The position numbers were made by a program, and so were the translations under genes. From NCBI GenBank assembly GCA_013002595.1, contig JABDJG010000259.1, positions 1-8,199 on the forward strand: DNA of 8,199 bases, written 5' to 3'. Below the pieces are notes generated by a model that did no database searches, was not told the origin of the DNA, and saw nothing but the letters and a program-made list of their open reading frames with translations. Source of the DNA: Hyphomicrobiales bacterium (GTDB lineage: Bacteria; Pseudomonadota; Alphaproteobacteria; Rhizobiales; Aestuariivirgaceae). Below are positions 1 to 5,854 of the stretch, one piece after another (the stretch's first letter is position 1; each line of letters opens with the position of its first letter).

Positions 1-261
1 GTCCAGATTGTCATAGCCAAGCGTTTTCAACTCGGCACCAACCAGCCCCGTGCCGCAGCCCAGATCAACGATACGCGATGACTTGTCCGTCACCCCTTGG
101 GCCAGCATCCTGGCAATGTCGACACCACCGGTAAACTTCAATGTCCCGGCAATGTCATCATCGTAATCAGCCGCCCAGTCACGATAGAAAGCTCTTGCCT
201 CATCGGCCGACTGAAGCACTCTTGCCTGTTGAACACGCTGATCAGCCGGCGGGCGGGTCAT
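1..261 (-). CDS. METTL27-like class I SAM-dependent methyltransferase, second tandem copy (partial, N-terminal 87 residues)
   Basis: This is a minus-strand gene starting with ATG at 261-259; it leaves the window at position 1 still open, so only 87 residues are visible. Residues 63-75 carry the Rossmann motif I of SAM-binding methyltransferases, with the acidic strand end and glycine loop VDLGCGTGL. Just before it, FYRDWAADYDDDIAG (25-39) matches the YxxWAxxYD segment of METTL27 (WBSCR27)-like enzymes. The protein aligns without large gaps to its upstream neighbour, including the LGY segment after motif I, so the two are paralogues. The start is supported by AAGGA about seven bases upstream, inside the end of the previous gene, and by only three bases separating that gene's TGA from this ATG. 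Translational coupling is therefore likely. The substrate cannot be told; the C-terminal half, which would carry substrate-specific parts, is outside the window. Confidence 0.85.
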   Translation of the reverse strand, partial: MTRPPADQRVQQARVLQSADEARAFYRDWAADYDDDIAGTLKFTGGVDIARMLAQGVTDKSSRIVDLGCGTGLVGAELKTLGYDNLD

Positions 262-264
262 CCA

Positions 265-915
265 TCAATCCTTCACATAGGCGTAGTAGTGACCCTCGGC
301 ATCTTCGGAGCCGTCGAAATAGATGTCACGGGTGTGCTCTTTCAGGCTGAGGACACCTGCGCCTTCAAGACCGGCAAGCTTCACATCAAAGCCCAATTCA
401 TCATGCACCTCACGATGAACGGTAAAGGCAAAAACCGCGCCGGACTTCAATGTTCTGGCAATTTCATCAAGGCATTCAGCGCCGACATGGGCATGAGTGA
501 ACGTGCCGGTACAGATGGCCCCGTCATAGACACCGGATTCAATTGCCAGCGGCTTGAGCAGATCGGCCACAAACAGTCTGCGGTAAAGACCGCGCTTACC
601 GGCCATCGCCAGCATGCTCTTTGAAAGGTCCAGCCCGTCGATCATTGTGTAACCCAGCTCGGCCAGCTCCTTACCGGCCAGTCCCGTACCACACCCGACA
701 TCAAGGATAAGACCGGACGTATCGGCTTGATGGCGTGCGTAAAGGGCAGCGCACTTGCGCGGTGAAACGTAATTGAGGCCGCCGATCATTGCCTCATCAT
801 AGGTCTCGGCCCAATCGTGATAGAGCTCTTGCTGCTCATCGACATCGGTGATGCTGTAGGCACGCGCGACCAGATCGGCAGCCGGATTATCTGCGGGCAA
901 TTTGGCCATGGCCAT
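265..915 (-). CDS. METTL27-like class I SAM-dependent methyltransferase, first tandem copy
   Basis: This is a 216-residue protein if started at the ATG at 915. It has the single-domain layout of small class I methyltransferases: an N-terminal helix with YHDWAETYDEAMIGG (32-46), motif I ILDVGCGTGLAG (70-81), the ribose-binding acidic position in GLDLSKSML (94-102, Asp96), an acidic motif VADLL (116-120), and motif IV-like YDGAICTGTFTHAHVG (130-145). The C-terminal part ends in a YYAYVKD strand. It would be cytosolic and transfer methyl from SAM to an unidentified substrate. The frame stays open 21 codons further upstream to an ATG at 978, giving 237 residues. I prefer 915 because similarity to the downstream paralogue starts just after it, and the longer start leaves only 43 bases before the divergent transporter. 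Neither start has a good ribosome-binding site. The TGA at 267-265 is followed by TGG and the ATG of the second copy in the same frame. Confidence 0.88.
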   Translation of the reverse strand: MAMAKLPADNPAADLVARAYSITDVDEQQELYHDWAETYDEAMIGGLNYVSPRKCAALYARHQADTSGLILDVGCGTGLAGKELAELGYTMIDGLDLSKSMLAMAGKRGLYRRLFVADLLKPLAIESGVYDGAICTGTFTHAHVGAECLDEIARTLKSGAVFAFTVHREVHDELGFDVKLAGLEGAGVLSLKEHTRDIYFDGSEDAEGHYYAYVKD

Positions 916-1021
916 CAAGATTAATGCAACTGGCCGGATCGCGAAAGCAGCTTTTGTCAATGATGCAACAGCCCGCATGATCGTCTACAACAACAGCTGA
1001 CCTTTCCTTGCCGGCCAGTCC

Positions 1022-1960
1022 ATGCACACCATAGCCATCACCGTTGTCCCCGTTTTCGCTTTGATCGCACTCGGTTATTTTGCAGCGCGGATCAGGTTCT
1101 TTTCTGCCGAAGCCGAGAAAGGCCTTACCCGGTTCGTCCTTTACTTCGCGATCCCATGCCTGTTGTTCCGCACCATGGTGGCGGTTGACGTCGCCCATCC
1201 GCCTTGGCGGCTATGGGCAGCATACTTTGCTGCGATCGTGATCATCTGGGTATTGGCAATATTGGCCTCCAGGCGTCTGGCCTCAATCTCCGCAAGCGGT
1301 GGTTCGTCTGCGGCGATCACATCCTCATTCGGCAATCTGTTGATGATGGGCATTCCCCTGGCGGTCAGTTTTCTCGGACCCGCCGCCGCTCTGCCGGCCG
1401 GGTTGATTCTGTCCATTCACTCACCACTCCAGTGGACCGCAGCGACCTTGCTGGCCGAAATGTCAGGTGATCGAAGCGACACCTCGCTTGCTGCGATCTT
1501 TGATGACCTGGTCAATGACCTCATCCGCAACCCGATCGTCGTAGCCATCGTTGCGGGCTCGCTTTGGCGGCTGACAGGGATTGGCCTGCCGTCGATTGCC
1601 GATCGCACAATTGATTTGTTGGGGCAAGCCGGCGTGCCGGCAGCTCTGTTCGCGCTCGGCCTGTCGCTCGCCGGTTTTGGCTTCAAGGGAAATATTCGCG
1701 GCGTGACCGTCATCCTGACGCTGAAGATGATCGTCTTCCCGCTGATCGCTGCCGTGCTGGCTTTGAAGGTCTTTAACTTACCGCCAGTTGATGCTGGCGT
1801 CGTCATCTTCTTTGCCGCGCTGCCGCCCGGCGTGAACGCCTACCTGTTTGCCTCCAGATATGACGCTGCAGTAGCACCCGTGTCCGGCGCAATCGCACTG
1901 GGCACGGGATTGTCGTTGTTCACCACTTCGTTGGTCCTGTGGTTCATAGGGTCGCTATGA
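1022..1960 (+). CDS. AEC (auxin efflux carrier) family transporter
   Basis: This is a 312-residue integral membrane protein, the usual length for bacterial AEC permeases, with about ten hydrophobic segments in two similar halves joined by a charged region near residues 147-168. Family landmarks visible are PVFALIALGY in the first helix (10-19), the FAIPCLLF break (42-49), FGNLLMMGIPL (103-113), the RNP triplet at 169-171 opening the second half, PAALFALGLSL (206-216), and PPGVNAYLFASRY (268-280), where helices break at a conserved proline/glycine/asparagine group. AEC proteins move small organic acids or other anions across the inner membrane; the substrate here is not predictable. The ATG at 1022 lacks a clear ribosome-binding site, but the protein begins directly with the first helix, as the family does. 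It diverges from the methyltransferase pair and its stop lies four bases from that of convergent nfeD, so there is no room for a separate terminator. Confidence 0.9.
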   Translation: MHTIAITVVPVFALIALGYFAARIRFFSAEAEKGLTRFVLYFAIPCLLFRTMVAVDVAHPPWRLWAAYFAAIVIIWVLAILASRRLASISASGGSSAAITSSFGNLLMMGIPLAVSFLGPAAALPAGLILSIHSPLQWTAATLLAEMSGDRSDTSLAAIFDDLVNDLIRNPIVVAIVAGSLWRLTGIGLPSIADRTIDLLGQAGVPAALFALGLSLAGFGFKGNIRGVTVILTLKMIVFPLIAAVLALKVFNLPPVDAGVVIFFAALPPGVNAYLFASRYDAAVAPVSGAIALGTGLSLFTTSLVLWFIGSL

Positions 1961-1964
1961 TGCT

Positions 1965-2414
1965 CTAACCGTCGGCTTCGACCTGCAGCCTCAGGCCATC
2001 GACACCGGTCACCTTGACCCAGGAATCCTTCTCAAGATCAGGCCCGATCACATCCCACATTGTATCGTCGATGCGGATCTGACCACGCCCATTGACGATC
2101 GGTGTGACCAGGATGTGCCGTTGACCGACATACTGGTTGATCCGTTTGTTGAGGTGTGGCTGATCGCTCTCGACATGCTGGCGCTTCAGCACCCATGGCC
2201 GACCGACAACCACAAAGGCAACCGACAGCACCGCAAAGATCGCGATCTCCATCTGCCATGGCATGTCAATGACCAGCTCGATAACCGCCACCGCAACCGC
2301 TGCCGCGCCCAGCCACATGAAGAAAACCCCCGGAGCCAGCAATTCGAAGATCAACAGAACACCGGCCAGGATCCACCACGTCCAGCCACCAAAAATGCCA
2401 AGTAGCTCATTCAT
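1965..2414 (-). CDS. NfeD-family membrane protein (YbbJ-like), partner of QmcA
   Basis: This is a 149-residue protein, the size of short NfeD proteins of the E. coli YbbJ type. Residues 10-75 hold two to three transmembrane segments: WTWWILAGVLLIFELL, FFMWLGAAAVAVAVIELVI and IAIFAVLSVAFVVV. Residues 95-147 form the C-terminal OB-fold of the family, recognisable from VGQRHILVTPIVNGRGQIRIDD and the WVKVTGVDGLRLQV strand pair. This resembles what I recall of YbbJ (LNQRGQQLIGRRF... VNGRGHMRV). The long protease domain of large NfeD proteins is absent. NfeD proteins pair with SPFH proteins encoded next door and are thought to help organise or stabilise the SPFH assembly. It lies 34 bases downstream of qmcA on the same strand, with GAAAGGAT about seven bases before its ATG, so it is very probably the second gene of that operon. 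The exact role in this organism is inferred. Confidence 0.92.
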   Translation of the reverse strand: MNELLGIFGGWTWWILAGVLLIFELLAPGVFFMWLGAAAVAVAVIELVIDMPWQMEIAIFAVLSVAFVVVGRPWVLKRQHVESDQPHLNKRINQYVGQRHILVTPIVNGRGQIRIDDTMWDVIGPDLEKDSWVKVTGVDGLRLQVEADG

Positions 2415-2448
2415 GATCTATCCTTTCTTCAACTACCTACTCTTCAAC

Positions 2449-3438
2449 TCAAGATACCGTCGGCACGGCGCCCGAAGTACGCTTGCGCGGTGCCGGTTTT
2501 GGCGCACCACCGCCCGAACCACCACCGCCGAAGGTTTCCTTGGCAATCTCACCGATGCCGGCAATCGAGCCGATAACCGAAGATGCCTCGACAGGCAGCA
2601 TCAAGACTTTCTGATTTGGCGATGTCGCCAGGCCTTCCAGTGCCTTGATGTAGTTGTTGGCCACGAAGTAGTTGATCGCTTGCACATCACCGCCCGCAAT
2701 CGCCTGCGAGACCATGGTTGTTGCATTGGCTTCGGCCTGGGCGGCACGCTCACGCGCCTCGGCATCGCGGAAAGCGGCTTCCTTGCGGCCTTCGGCATCA
2801 AGCATAACTGCCTGCTTTTCACCTTCAGCTTTCAGGATCGCCGACTGGCGCGCGCCTTCCGCTTCGAGAATGGAAGCGCGCTTGTCACGTTCGGCCTTCA
2901 TCTGCCGGGCCATTGAATCAACCAGGTCGCGAGGCGGGTTGATGTCCTTGATCTCGATGCGGGTCATCTTGACGCCCCACGGCGTTGAGGCCTGATCGAC
3001 CACGCTTAGAATCGAATGGTTGATGTCGTCGCGCTGCGACAGCAGCATGTCGAGATCCATCGAACCCATCACGGTACGAATGTTGGTCATCGTGATGTTG
3101 AGAATGGCGTTTTCGAGCTGATTGACCTCGTAGGTCGCCTTGGCGGCATCGAGCACCTGGAAAAACGCAACGCCGTCGACCTGCACCATGGCGTTATCCT
3201 TGGTGATAACCTCCTGGCTCGGCACCTCCAGAACCCGCTCCATCATGTTCATCTTGGAACCGATCCGGTCGACAAACGGCACGATCAGCCCCAACCCCGA
3301 ATCAAGTGTCCTTGTGTATCGGCCAAACCGCTCAACAGTATAGTTATAGCCTTGCTTAACAACCTTGATGCCCATGGCAACAGTGACCATGGCCAGGATC
3401 AATAGAATCAGAACAAATATACCTGCACCCTCAAGCAT
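2449..3438 (-). CDS. qmcA: SPFH/stomatin-family membrane protein QmcA (paraslipin)
   Basis: This is a 329-residue SPFH (stomatin/prohibitin/flotillin/HflK-C) protein. Residues 5-24 form one N-terminal membrane anchor. The SPFH domain follows from about 26, opening with VVKQGYNYTVERFGRYTRTL and containing MNMMERVLEVPSQEVITKDNA, LNITMTNIRTVMGSM and PWGVKMTRIEIKDI. About 180-245 is a charged, alanine-rich coiled coil with repeated AEG units (LEAEGARQ, LKAEGEKQ, LDAEGRKE). AIAGGDVQAINYFVANNYIKAL, LMLPVEASSVIGSIAGI and a glycine/proline-rich basic tail end the protein. These agree with E. coli QmcA as I remember it. Members form large ring- or cage-like assemblies on the inner membrane and modulate membrane proteases or microdomains. 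The ATG at 3438 is preferred over an upstream in-frame GTG at 3495 because a perfect AGGAGG lies six bases before it and the anchor starts right after. It leads an operon with nfeD. Confidence 0.95.
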   Translation of the reverse strand: MLEGAGIFVLILLILAMVTVAMGIKVVKQGYNYTVERFGRYTRTLDSGLGLIVPFVDRIGSKMNMMERVLEVPSQEVITKDNAMVQVDGVAFFQVLDAAKATYEVNQLENAILNITMTNIRTVMGSMDLDMLLSQRDDINHSILSVVDQASTPWGVKMTRIEIKDINPPRDLVDSMARQMKAERDKRASILEAEGARQSAILKAEGEKQAVMLDAEGRKEAAFRDAEARERAAQAEANATTMVSQAIAGGDVQAINYFVANNYIKALEGLATSPNQKVLMLPVEASSVIGSIAGIGEIAKETFGGGGSGGGAPKPAPRKRTSGAVPTVS

Positions 3439-3444
3439 GAGGCG

Positions 3445-3450
3445 CCTCCT
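3445..3450 (-). promoter_or_regulatory. Perfect Shine-Dalgarno of qmcA, overlapping a 10-bp palindrome
   Basis: On the minus strand AGGAGG stands six bases before ATG 3438. It settles the start of qmcA against the in-frame GTG 57 bases upstream. The spacer and part of the site form a perfect 10-bp palindrome, GAGGCGCCTC, at 3439-3448. Whether that palindrome affects initiation is unknown; it has no loop, so self-pairing within one RNA molecule would need its centre opened. Confidence 0.8.
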
Positions 3451-3472
3451 TCCTATGTTTGTAATATCCAAT

Positions 3473-3494
3473 TGGGGCCCATGGACAGGCCCCA
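3473..3494 (-). promoter_or_regulatory. G+C-rich hairpin in the probable 5' leader of qmcA
   Basis: TGGGGCC at 3473-3479 and GGCCCCA at 3488-3494 are perfect complements around an 8-base loop. If the promoter lies in the A+T-rich patch just beyond, this 7-bp stem would sit in the qmcA leader about 35 bases before the start codon. There is no U-run after it on either strand, so it is not a typical terminator. Its role is unknown. Confidence 0.45.
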
Positions 3495-3579
3495 CCCCGG
3501 AGTATTATTATTTCTTGATAATACATTTGGTACCGAAAGGGTATTTATTCAAGGGTACGCTCCACCAAACTCGCCCATT

Positions 3580-3681
3580 TTACGCCACTTCACAGCTTGA
3601 ATCACCTGCGAATCAACGTTGCGGAAGCTTATCTCAATCCACAGAAAATTGCGGAAGAATTGAGCTGTGACTTGGCGTTAA
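3580..3681. repeat. Imperfect inverted repeat, about 18-bp arms, upstream of the exported-protein gene
   Basis: The left arm 3580-3597 (TTACGCCACTTCACAGCT) pairs with the right arm 3663-3681 (AGCTGTGACTTGGCGTTAA). There are eight uninterrupted pairs (TCACAGCT/AGCTGTGA), two mismatches, five more pairs (CGCCA/TGGCG), a one-base bulge, and TTA/TAA. The spacer is 65 bases. No coding region overlaps it. It could be a folded leader or RNA, or paired protein-binding sites, or chance; the sequence alone does not decide. Confidence 0.4.
3619..3657. repeat. Direct repeat TTGCGGAAG, two copies 30 bases apart
   Basis: TTGCGGAAG occurs at 3619-3627 and again at 3649-3657, both within the spacer of the surrounding inverted repeat. 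A 30-base period is close to three helical turns, so both copies would face the same side of the DNA. That would fit a pair of regulator-binding sites, but no known operator is recognised. Confidence 0.35.
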
Positions 3682-3705
3682 CCTTAGCCGCGCTCTTGCC
3701 TCATT

Positions 3706-3734
3706 CTGACGGTCTAATGTATCGACGGTAGATT
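3706..3734 (+). promoter_or_regulatory. Possible sigma70-type promoter for the exported-protein gene
   Basis: CTGACG (3706-3711) and TAGATT (3729-3734) are separated by 17 bases and partly match TTGACA and TATAAT. Transcription would begin near 3741, leaving a leader of about 50 bases with GGAGG at 3779-3783. The match is imperfect, and a TTGACG at 3743-3748 with no good -10 is an alternative. Confidence 0.25.
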
Positions 3735-3793
3735 TCGGACATTGACGGCGAACGGGTGATCGCCCTTGCACCACTTTTGGAGGTAACATCACC

Positions 3794-4642
3794 ATGAGAA
3801 CACGATTGATTTTGGCAGGCCTCGCGGCCTGTATCGTGTTGCCGGGAATTTTTGCCAGCGATGCAAATGCGGATCATAATCGGCACTGGTTTTACGATTC
3901 CTATAACCAGTACGAAGATGAATCATTCAACTACTATGTGCCCAAGCGCCGGCGCGCGCCGGCTGCGACTTATTATGAAGACGAGTATCTGACCGAGCGC
4001 CAGTATCGAAGGCTTCTGCGCGCCGAGCGCCGTAAGGCCAGAAGGCTGAGAGCCGAGCGGCGCAAGGCGGCAATCCGCAAGCGTTGGCGAGATCGCCAGA
4101 TCCGTTATGACCTCGCGCCCGAGACGTTCAAACGCAAACAACAGGCCAACGTGCCGCTGCCCCGCTCACGTCCGTTTGCCGAGTCGTTCAACTCTGCGGA
4201 CAGCATCAGACAGCCACTTGAATCAAAGTCGGTCGAAACCGCAACGCTTGGCAATTCGCCGGTGACAATCGTACCCATCGAACCAACACCGGCACCGGCA
4301 CCATCCAGAACGGCGGCACCGGAACCTGTAAAGGTCGAACCGATCGCACCGATCGAGGCCAAGCCGGTAAAGGAAAAATCCGTCAGAACAGCGACGCTGG
4401 AACCAGCCCCGGTCAAGCGTGAGCCTGCAAAGAAGGTCGAGGCGGCAACCGAAAAGAAGGTCAAAGGCCGGATCAGCTGTAAGAGCGCGGAAAAAATCGT
4501 CGCCGGGTTTGGTTTTAGCGATATCGAGGCCAAAAGCTGTGACGGCAAGAGTTATGACTTTGGAGCCCTGCGCGACGGCAAGCCGTTTACCATCACTTTG
4601 TCTTCCACCAGTGGCGAACTGACCGAGGTCAGACGCGACTGA
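3794..4642 (+). CDS. Exported basic protein of unknown function with a small two-cysteine C-terminal domain
   Basis: This is a 282-residue protein. Residues 1-26 form a Sec-type signal peptide (MRTR start, hydrophobic core, ANA at 24-26 before a likely cut), so the mature protein should be periplasmic or secreted. Residues 27-65 are rich in Tyr, Asn and Asp. Residues 65-107 are strongly basic and probably helical, with LRAERRKA repeated exactly at 75-82 and 85-92. Residues 120-225 are a disordered Pro/Ala/Lys/Glu linker with a second repeat, KSVETATL (145-152) and KSVRTATL (195-202). Residues 226-282 form a compact end domain with Cys229 and Cys249, SYDFGALRDGKPFTITLS and a GELTEV strand. The last part resembles small PepSY-like ends of rhizobial secreted proteins, from memory. 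GGAGG ten bases upstream supports the start. It stands alone between the qmcA divergence and the long hairpin. No function is assigned; binding of an anionic polymer by the basic part is only a guess. Confidence 0.85.
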   Translation: MRTRLILAGLAACIVLPGIFASDANADHNRHWFYDSYNQYEDESFNYYVPKRRRAPAATYYEDEYLTERQYRRLLRAERRKARRLRAERRKAAIRKRWRDRQIRYDLAPETFKRKQQANVPLPRSRPFAESFNSADSIRQPLESKSVETATLGNSPVTIVPIEPTPAPAPSRTAAPEPVKVEPIAPIEAKPVKEKSVRTATLEPAPVKREPAKKVEAATEKKVKGRISCKSAEKIVAGFGFSDIEAKSCDGKSYDFGALRDGKPFTITLSSTSGELTEVRRD

Positions 4643-4690
4643 CCTTGCCGCAAGGCCAAACGTCGTCTACACAGCGGCCATGTTGTAATA

Positions 4691-4786
4691 CCAAAACCGC
4701 CGCTGGCTGGCGCCCCTGTCCAACCAGTCAAATGATACATTCGTATCGGATGGTTGGGCCGGGGCGCGGGCCGGCGGCGGTTTTGG
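4691..4786 (+). terminator. Very long hairpin (36-bp arms), probable terminator or structured RNA element
   Basis: The left arm 4691-4726 and the right arm 4751-4786 are complementary at 31 of 36 positions. Three of the five differences become U-G pairs in plus-strand RNA, giving 34 of 36 paired. The 24-base centre contains its own small hairpin (GATAC, loop ATTC, GTATC at 4734-4747). The G+C-rich stem is bordered by AAAA on the left and TTTT on the right, followed by GGTTTAT, so it can act as a rho-independent terminator after the exported-protein gene, whose stop is 48 bases before. It is much longer than usual terminators. It sits 54 bases before the hydrolase start with no clear promoter in between, so attenuation of that gene or a mobile palindromic repeat are alternatives. 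Confidence 0.6.
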
Positions 4787-4840
4787 TTTATGGCTCCAAC
4801 AGATTGAAGTCGATCCTGATCTTGAGGCACAGCAGTATTC

Positions 4841-5788
4841 ATGCAGCTTTTCGGGCTACCGGGCAATGAAGTGCCGAGCGGATTGGAGGTTGGCGAGTTT
4901 GAGACCGGCGATGGCGTCAAGTTGCGCTATGCCGTGAGCAGCGGGCCGTCCGGCCGACGTGGCACCGTGTGCATTTTTCAGGGCCGCGCCGAATTCATCG
5001 AACGGTATTTCGAAACCATCAACGATCTGCACGCGCGCCGTTACGCGGTCGCCATATTGGACTGGCGCGGCCAGGGCGGATCCGAGCGCATTTTGAAGGA
5101 CCGCCAACGCGGCCACATCTCAAGTTTCAAGAAATACGACCGGGACTTCAACGACTTCATGCACCATGTCGTCCTGCCCGACTGCCCGCCGCCGTACAAA
5201 GCGCTGGCCCATTCAACCGGCGCGCAAATTCTGTTGCGTTCGATCCACAAACATACCTGGTTTGACAAGGTCGTGTTGTCGTCGCCGTTTGTCGGCCTGG
5301 CCGATCATTTTCTGCCTCACGTCGTCATCCGCAGTGTAGCAGCGCTTGCCACCGTCTGCGGGCTCGGCTGGATTTATGCCCCCGGGCCGGGCCACCGAAT
5401 ATTGAATGCGGCGGACTTTCCAGGCAACCACCTGACATCGGATATTGGCCGCTTCTCGCGCGATGCCCGCACGCTGGAACACGCGCCCGAACTGGGCCTG
5501 GGCGGCCCGACACTTGGCTGGCTCAACGCGACCATCAACTCGATCGCCAGCCTGTCAGCCCTCAAGCGGGTCGAAAAACTGCGCACACCGGTGTTGTTCG
5601 TATGCGCGGGCGCCGACAAGATGGTCTCAACTTCGGCTGCGCTCGCACTGGCCGAACGCGTTCCCGGCATCGCAGCCGTCAAGATAGATCATGCGCGCCA
5701 CGAATTGCTCAACGAGCGCGATGAGTTCAGAGAACAGTTCTGGGCGGCATTTGACAGTTTTATGGAAGACAGCGCAGTTGTCGACTAG
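4841..5788 (+). CDS. Alpha/beta hydrolase, lysophospholipase / serine aminopeptidase (S33, Hydrolase_4) family
   Basis: This is a 315-residue protein of normal length for lysophospholipase L2-like hydrolases. In order: an opening beta sheet with DGVKLRYAV (24-32); FQGRAEFIERY (46-56), the oxyanion-loop region typical of this family; LDWRGQGGSER (73-83); the nucleophile elbow ALAHSTGAQ (121-129) with Ser125; a helical lid at about 150-235; the acid at Asp259 in CAGADKMVS; and His287 in HARHELLNE. The complete Ser-Asp-His triad implies an active serine hydrolase acting on lysophospholipids, monoacylglycerols or similar esters. There is no signal peptide, so it is probably cytosolic or membrane-associated. 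The elbow has Ala in place of the first Gly of GxSxG, which also occurs in this family. The ATG at 4841 has only a distant GAGG upstream. The next gene follows after 66 bases on the same strand. Confidence 0.9.
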   Translation: MQLFGLPGNEVPSGLEVGEFETGDGVKLRYAVSSGPSGRRGTVCIFQGRAEFIERYFETINDLHARRYAVAILDWRGQGGSERILKDRQRGHISSFKKYDRDFNDFMHHVVLPDCPPPYKALAHSTGAQILLRSIHKHTWFDKVVLSSPFVGLADHFLPHVVIRSVAALATVCGLGWIYAPGPGHRILNAADFPGNHLTSDIGRFSRDARTLEHAPELGLGGPTLGWLNATINSIASLSALKRVEKLRTPVLFVCAGADKMVSTSAALALAERVPGIAAVKIDHARHELLNERDEFREQFWAAFDSFMEDSAVVD

Positions 5789-5854
5789 CTACAACCTAGG
5801 GTCAGTACCGACACTATTGCTATTGGAACGAGCGGAATTAACGATCGAACCCCT

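Larger units (their letters stand above)
3439..3793. other. Divergent 355-base intergenic region between qmcA and the exported-protein gene
   Basis: No gene was found here in either strand. The qmcA side (3499-3530) is an A+T-rich patch that would suit a minus-strand promoter, but I could not assign a convincing -35/-10 pair. Nearer qmcA lies a G+C-rich hairpin at 3473-3494 and the ribosome-binding site. The middle holds an imperfect long inverted repeat (3580-3681) and a 9-base direct repeat inside it. The other side holds a possible plus-strand promoter (3706-3734), a short GGCGA/TCGCC hairpin (3747-3764) and GGAGG at 3779-3783 before ATG 3794. The region is longer than two simple promoters need, which leaves space for regulatory sites or a small RNA, though none is demonstrated. 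Confidence 0.7.

Noticed and set aside
97..624. Plus-strand open frame of 175 codons
   Set aside because: It lies antisense across both methyltransferase genes, whose minus-strand products show clear SAM-binding motifs and paralogy. The translation has no recognisable domain.
903..914. 12-bp palindrome TGGCCATGGCCA
   Set aside because: It falls on the MAMA codons at the start of the methyltransferase and is explained by GCC/ATG codon alternation.
2263..2916. Plus-strand open frame of 217 codons
   Set aside because: It is antisense to the end of qmcA and the start of nfeD, both strongly recognised. Its product is low in family-like features and results from codon bias on the other strand.
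3439..3495. N-terminal extension of qmcA from GTG 3495
   Set aside because: A perfect AGGAGG lies inside this extension six bases before ATG 3438, and QmcA proteins start right at the membrane anchor.
3629..3644. DnaA-box-like sequence hinting at an origin
   Set aside because: TTATC and CCACA occur close together but are separated by extra bases, so no TTATCCACA box exists and no others cluster nearby.
3677..3683. GTTAACC as a CtrA-type site
   Set aside because: Only one half-site is present without a second TTAA at the required spacing, so it is not distinguishable from chance.
4105..4548. Minus-strand open frame of 147 codons
   Set aside because: It is antisense to the exported-protein gene, which has a signal peptide and good ribosome-binding site.
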